Below, piece after piece: positions 58,395 through 64,000 of a DNA stretch of 64,000 nucleotides (position 1 is the stretch's first letter; each line of letters opens with the position of its first letter). A program made the position numbers and the translations under genes. Location of the stretch: NCBI GenBank assembly GCA_032622095.1, contig CP136066.1, positions 201,832,978 to 201,896,977 of the forward strand, written 5' to 3'. The notes under the pieces are model-generated. The model was not told the origin of the DNA. It was given only the letters and a program-made list of their open reading frames with translations, and ran no database searches. The DNA is from Siphonodentalium dalli (Eukaryota > Mollusca > Scaphopoda > Gadilida > Siphonodentaliidae).

Positions 58395-59110
58395 ATTACA
58401 AGTGACCACATCTGGGCCATACATGTAGCCGCATCTGGGCCGTAAATAAAACGCCTCGTCTGGACGAAACAATTCACAAAATAACTGCTAAGTGCCTTTC
58501 GCACAAACACTCATGATCCCTTGGATCAACTGACCACATCTGGGCCATACATGAGCCACATCTGGGCCGTAAATAAAACGCCTCTTCTGGGCGAAAAAAG
58601 TAACACAATAACAACTAAGTGCCTTTCGCACATGCACCCATGATCCCTTGGATCAACTGACCACATCTGGGCCATACATGAGCCACATCTGGGCCGTAAA
58701 TAAAACGCCTCTTCTGGGCGAAAAAAGTAACACAATAACAACTATGTGCCTTTCGCACATGCACCCATGATCCCTTGGATCAACTGACCACATCTGGGCC
58801 ATACATGAGCCACATCTGGGCCGTAAATAAAACGCCTCCTCTGGGCGAAACAATTCACAAAATAACTAACAATAACTGTTCGTACATGTACTCATATATA
58901 GCCACATATGAGCCATGCATAACTGAAACGCCTCGTCTGGTCGCAATAACTCACAAGAGAACTAAATGTCCACCCGGACAAGCACACATATAGCCGCATC
59001 AGGGCTATTAATATTGAAACATCTGTGTCCTAACTGAAACTCATCTGGTACAACATTTCACAAAATACCAACTGAATGCCCATCCGTACGAACACATATG
59101 ACCGCATCTG
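58395..59110. repeat. 127-bp tandem repeat
   Basis: TGACCACATCTGGGCCATAC occurs at about 58402, 58531, 58658 and 58785, followed by degenerate units to about 59110. Each unit has GCCTTTCGCACA and AAATAAAACGCCTC. The period is not a multiple of three, so the frames across it are not genes. Confidence 0.9.
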
Positions 59111-59203
59111 GGCCATGACATGCATTCTCCTCCTGGTTAAACATCCGGTACATCGAACAAAGCATATCACGAATATATATAACTGCTTCGAATAGGTCCT
59201 TAC

Positions 59204-59397
59204 TAAACTAACAATGGTGGCGTCAATATCTCGTATTACACCCTGAACCAGATGCCAACACTGGAACATTGTGTAAGTATGGTGGACATCCGCAACTATG
59301 TCCGTCGAAATAATTTCGCTATCCGGCCATAATTGAAGAGAATCAAAGCTCGTCCACAGAATGAATGCTCGACCGCACCAGTATAACAGTCGATGAC
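59204..59397 (-). CDS. Candidate internal exon of an unrecognised gene
   Basis: On the minus strand an acceptor (TTGCTTTTTGCAG) precedes 59397, and a donor GTAAGG follows 59204. The 194-bp interval is open in one frame, with balanced composition (HRLLYWCGRAFILWTSFDSL; STDIVADVHHTYTMFQCWHL; VQGVIRDIDATIVSL). The surrounding frame continues into the 127-bp repeat on one side and AT-rich sequence on the other, which supports exon limits. No partner exon was found and no family is recognised. Confidence 0.35.
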
Positions 59398-59459
59398 CTG
59401 CAAAAAGCAAAAATACGTTGCTGTGAAAACACAGGCTAAATAGAAGTATCACAGAAAAC

Positions 59460-61460
59460 CTTGTGATATATACGTGTAATTATGAATAAATATTCAAACG
59501 CATCGTTCATTTTGATAAATTGTGTAATATTAACTTTTATAAAAGAATATGACTTGTATACGGTTTCTGGTTACATGCACTATTCATTCAATCAAAGGAA
59601 TTTCGCTTTCTGTAACGTAACTCAGTGTTACCATCGGTGGTTGTATCACACTGGAAATTACAACGTAATATCAATGAATGGTAAAGCTACGAAAAAACAT
59701 ATTAGCCTTTAAATACGCATCATGTTCTGATTTAATTGAATCAAACTGACAAATTAAAGGGAGAATGTACATCAATTTCGATAGATTCCAGGTAATAACT
59801 TCAATACAGATATATAGAATCATAATTAGCATGTGTCAAAGATGCATTCTCTAAACGTTCAGGTTAACAAGTTATCTTAAAGACATACCATGGACTTGTT
59901 CGGGTGTATACAATTGATAAGATAGTATTCAATCGTTATGCCAACTTGGGGAATGTAGCATTCTACTAACATCGCCAAACATTTCAAAGAAATCGACCAT
60001 ACCACTCCATAGAAATATTCGTCTGAACTGCGGTCAAATATAAATATTTACATCTGGATTCGGGACGCAAATATCGGCGATAAACAAACACAAATGATTT
60101 TGACGTCGAGAGTCATTGCTTTTAATTAATATATCAGAATGACAGTGTGATGAGTTGTCAATTTGAATTCATATTCGTAAACATAATTCATATCGGCAAG
60201 ATCTCCATTCTATTTGACAACCTTACCCAAGTGTGTCAGATCACTTTAACTCAAACGTGTTAATTTTAAGTTAGCGTTACTTTATGTCTCCAGTCATAAA
60301 CTAAGTTACGAATCTATGTATAACTCGTAATGAAAGTAATTGACGGACAGTGGAATGGGAAACGCATGGCACCAACGTGTAAAACTTATGTTGATACGGG
60401 CATGAAGTCGAGCCCCTCATTGACTGTATAATAACATTAAGGAATATATGGGACTATTATGCATACCGGTACTATATAATGACATGTAATATGATACATA
60501 TGCCTGAAACTCTACAAAAACATTTTATCTGTGAAAAAAGTTCTGTTTTTGCATTCAGGCTTATCTGCCATCTATAACATAACTTCGTACTCGGCAGCCA
60601 GGCAAAGAATGTCAAACGGTTTGACTTGTTCTGCGAAACAATTAATGTAGAAACCAACCACCACATTGGACTACAGTACCTCTTTAATGTCAAAATGTTT
60701 CGGCTTCTGAAAGAGTGTGACACTAAATTAGTAATACCCAAAAATTTCGTCTAATCACGCCAATCGTGATATTTCAAAAAATTGTAGTGAAACCCGAAAT
60801 GTGTTGTCCTGTCAGATATCACCGTCGCTCCATTGGCACGACCAGGACATCGACGCAGTAAACACCCATACTATGGGCGTAACATCAGTAATCATTTATA
60901 TACAGTGCGAAATGTCGCCGATAAACATATACGAAAATGATTATTCCAATGCAAGATGCTAAAAATATATATATTCGCAATAGTTTGCGGGCTACTAATT
61001 TTGATACATTAATTACCGCTTTATTTTGCGATACCTTATGATTTAATTGATTAACTTGTTGCGTGCCGATATGATAGATACTGTATTTATTATTTTTTAA
61101 ACAGCAATCGATTTTCTTTTCACAACAATTATACGGCAGCATAAGGTATTTCTAGAAAATTAAATGACCTAAGTGGCATGGGAAGTCCAACATGGATTAA
61201 TTTCGTAACGTAATTAATCTCATGCATATTATCTAGTATTAGGTATTATATAAATATACACTATAAGGCTGACAAGAGCGACCAATCGCAGAGCCATATC
61301 ACCGATTATTGTGTTCGAAAAGGACTTTCAGTGTAGTCTTGCTCCAAATTCGACGAATTGGTTGTAAAATGATTACATCTAGACTGTTTTAATTGCCTAC
61401 TCGTGATATTGTTAAAGTACCGGCTGATTTCCGTGTTCAGAACGGTGAGAAAATAATTTC
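59460..61460. other. No recognised gene
   Basis: AT-rich DNA. Frames at 59482-59712, 60472-60741 and 60885-61142 are short and show no family or good splice context. Confidence 0.4.
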
Positions 61461-61496
61461 GCCATGACAAAATTACTTAGCTTGACCATCTGTGAT

Positions 61497-61735
61497 AACT
61501 GCTTTTTCTGTCTCTTCGAATGCGAGAAATGTTATGTTGATTTGACTACAACATTCAGGACTTGAACGACACCCTCTTTGTTGCACATGTTTATGTCCGC
61601 AAGCAGCTATTACTATCTGTGATGTCTGCTTTTCTGTCTCTTCGAATCCGATAATTATTCCGTTTACTTTAAATACATCATTCAGGACTTCCACGACACC
61701 CTCTTTGCTGCACGTGTTATTGTCCGGAAACAGTG
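61497..61735 (-). repeat. About 118-bp tandem duplication, possibly of an old exon
   Basis: TCTGTCTCTTCGAATSCGA and ACGACACCCTCTTTG appear in both halves. On the minus strand the 61.7-kb copy reads CSKEGVVEVLNDVFKVNG then FEETEKQ. The other copy has the same peptide wording in another frame, with a stop. This looks like a decayed duplicated coding segment, function unknown. Confidence 0.4.
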
Positions 61736-61967
61736 GTATCACACTAAGAACATTCCCCGGTTAACCGTGCATGAAATCCACATCCTTAATGCCTGTTTGA
61801 TATGTCTTTATTTCAAGAACGTATACTGGTGTAACATACATCAGGGCTTCTTCTCTGAATAATAATGTTTCTCGTAACTAACATCACTGTGACTTCTTTT
61901 TCCCAGCAGAAGATTCTTGGAAATCGCAATCAGATAACCATGTGACGAACAGCAAAAACAAGCGAAC

Positions 61968-62208
61968 GATACAACGCAAAACTTCAAGAGTAGAATGAAG
62001 CTTGACCACCGTGTCAAGCGAGTTAAACCAATGCAAAATCAGTCGTGTGAATAAGCTCACACGAGCTCGTCGTTACGATTGCCTTGAGCATCGTTCAGAC
62101 GGCGCGGTATTGACCCAGTTTGAATGACCAAAACAAACTGGACAACTTCGTAAACTCGTTACCGGCCGTGCACTATGCACACGTTGGCGAACATCAATAA
62201 ATATATTT
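61968..62208. repeat. Near-identical hairpin-rich repeat, copy 2
   Basis: See 57836-58076. The flanks differ completely (AAGCGAAC before, GAAGGTTG after), and the 113-bp repeat is absent here. Confidence 0.9.
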
Positions 62209-62846
62209 GAAGGTTGTCAAAATGTGCATGGTGTGTATATGGTAGCTCCATACAATCCACCAGGCGAACCGCACCTCTGCATCCAGCATTGGAAGTAATT
62301 AAATCGCCTATTGTCCACCCTAAATTTCGGATCTATAAATCATATATTGTACAATGGTATAAGGGTATAAGAGCGACAAGCACACACATTGTACTGATAT
62401 TGTTTATATTTGCATTGTTCCATGTAATGCATGTTTGCACTTGTTCAAATGTGTCCGATATATAGGTTGCATTCCAATAAGTTTATTTGATTTGATTTTA
62501 ATAGTGCCCTATTTGCCAGGTGAGGTGCACGTACCCGATGATCCACATAGCAACACCTACGCAGGTATACATTCCGCACCTTAAGTACCCGCGTATATCT
62601 GGGTGTTATTTCATCCAAAATTCAAGATTCTTTATCGATGTTCTAATTACATCTATATCTATATTTGCGAATGTCTGTCTGTCTGTGTTCTATAGAAATT
62701 CACAGGGGCCCAACTAGATAGAACAAAAGGGGTCTAATATGGGTAACTTTTTACGAGAACGGTAATGGCGAGGGTTAGAATTTTCTAAACTGACGCCGTT
62801 GTTGTCAGGGGCAGAAAAGGGGGAGGGCAGATAAAAAAAAATTCGC

Positions 62847-63095
62847 CGATTGCCACCAAACTTATATATAATCATCCCCATAATATGAGGAATATAATGG
62901 TGTTGTTTAAATATGTCAAAAGTCGCGCCGTTCGCGTCAGTGATGCTCGGAAGGGGAGAGGGGCACCAACATTGATCAAAATAATTTTTGCGCCGAATTC
63001 CACCAAATTGATACAAGGAATCATATTGTGTGATTTAAAGACGCCAAATTGGTGTCGTTGTGATGATATATTGGGGGGGGGGGTGAACAACATGG
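62847..63095. repeat. Direct repeat, copy 1 (about 250 bp)
   Basis: TCGCCGATTGCCACCAAACT ... GGGGAGAGGGGCACCA ... TGTGATTTAAAGACG ... GGGTGAAC recurs at 63743-64000. Confidence 0.85.
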
Positions 63096-63579
63096 AAAAA
63101 GACTATACATCTTACCAAAGCAGGCACACGTTGAAGAAGCGCTTACAGATAGCAATGCTTAGAAATTACCAAGAAAATGTATGCTGTAAAAACAAAGGAT
63201 GCCCCGACTGTGCTCTATAAATAATATGAATATTCATTGTAAAAATCATAATTGTTCTCGACACTAACATACATATAAACATTACATATATGTAATACTG
63301 TTAATTTGATTATCCCAACACCTCACTCAACAAACAAAACAAAAAAAGACTTTCCAGCGATATATATAGATAATTCCTATCTTACTTACTTAGCTAAAGA
63401 CGGCGGTATCTTACAATTCGTCTGGATTGTCTCACAACCACACCAATACTTGTCTGTGATATGCCCCAAAACTAGTTTCTAGTTAGTTTCATACACGAGA
63501 ATACATGTAGTCTGTACGTATGCGTGGAAAAAAAATAAAAATACAAGCCATCTATATATATGCAAATAATTATAGTGAT

Positions 63580-63720
63580 ACTTGTTTTAGGGGGTAGCAG
63601 GAAGACAGCCCGATAGGGCTAGGCTAACCCCCAACAATATATACAGCATTTATATTATTATATGTTACTGTCATTGTATTATTCATGTGTATATTGTAAA
63701 TAAATTATCCTATCCTACAA
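63580..63720 (+). mobile_element. LINE 3' end
   Basis: GGGGGTAGCAGGAAGACAGC, then CCCGATAGGGCT (a stem) and GGCTAACCCCC, then TGTAAATAAATTATCCTATC. A hairpin followed by an imperfect AAATAA(ATTATCC) tail resembles LINE 3' ends seen in other invertebrates. No ORF was found. Confidence 0.45.
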
Positions 63721-63742
63721 AATCTGATCAGAATTGGTTTAG

Positions 63743-64000
63743 TCGCCGATTGCCACCAAACTTATACAATTTCATCCCCATGGTATGAGGTGTCTAATGG
63801 CGTGGCTTAAAGCTGTCAAAAGTGGCGTCATTCGAAACAGGGGTGCACTGAAAGGGAGAGGGGCACCACAATTGATACACAATATTTTCAGTGCCAATTT
63901 CCACCACATTGATACACATTCGTATCTATGATATAAGGAATCTCATCATGTGATTTAAAGACGTCATATTGGTGCTGCTGTGGTGAGAGATGGGGTGAAC
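63743..64000. repeat. Direct repeat, copy 2
   Basis: Partner of 62847-63095, more diverged in the middle. It is cut by the window end. Confidence 0.85.

Noticed and set aside
58526-58853. Repeated Cys-rich minus-strand proteins
   Set aside because: They fall in a 127-bp tandem repeat whose period is not a multiple of three.

Overview
The window looks like a repeat-saturated, AT-rich chromosomal segment from an invertebrate animal genome, probably marine. The evidence is spliced exons with GT-AG introns, fragments of animal-type LINEs and a Ty3/gypsy element, hAT elements, very many MITEs, a tRNA-derived SINE and a satellite. Frequent ACATGTA/TACATGTA words would fit a mollusc or similar lophotrochozoan, but this is only an impression. 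There are no operons, ribosome binding sites, rRNA genes or CRISPR arrays.

Real host coding sequence is scarce. The best case is the 3' end of a plus-strand gene with three exons (7320-7412, 9048-9119, 10190-10344) whose phases agree exactly. It encodes the last 105 or so residues of an unrecognised protein with an acidic tail. A weaker minus-strand exon lies at 59204-59397, and a start-less open stretch at about 23550-23867.

Layout. 0.3-1.65 kb: diverged tandem repeat. 1.95-4.75 kb: decayed Ty3/gypsy pol on the minus strand with an internal deletion in the RT. 4.75-7.2 kb: inverted/tandem repeats and two foldback MITEs. 7.3-10.35 kb: the three-exon gene. 10.4-13 kb: the MITE related to the satellite, a hAT element with an 8-bp TSD, and a segment duplicated at 36 kb. 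14.3-19.15 kb: region bounded by inverted ends, containing an array of GATATC palindromes. 19.2-24.8 kb: MITEs, foldback and minisatellite. 24.8-26.6 kb: segment duplicated at 46.7-47.8 kb. 26.6-34.4 kb: a 68-bp satellite interrupted by four insertion zones. 34.6 kb: tRNA-derived SINE. 37-41.6 kb: three-level nest of MITE, LINE and long-TIR transposon. 41.7-42.5 kb: LINE relic. 43-46.7 kb: nested foldbacks and a Penelope-like relic. 50-55.9 kb: TIR-bounded block containing a hAT element and a LINE. 56-64 kb: minisatellites, a near-identical hairpin-rich repeat, and LINE/SINE tails.

Three themes recur. (1) Several MITE families with different terminal repeats are all flanked by TTAA, and several carry the same palindromic core. 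(2) Three unrelated arrays are built almost wholly from perfect palindromes. (3) The 68-bp satellite appears to be a tandem expansion of one end of a TTAA MITE whose undivided copy sits at 10.4 kb. Protein-family calls rest on motifs read by eye. Numbers of repeat copies are hand counts.
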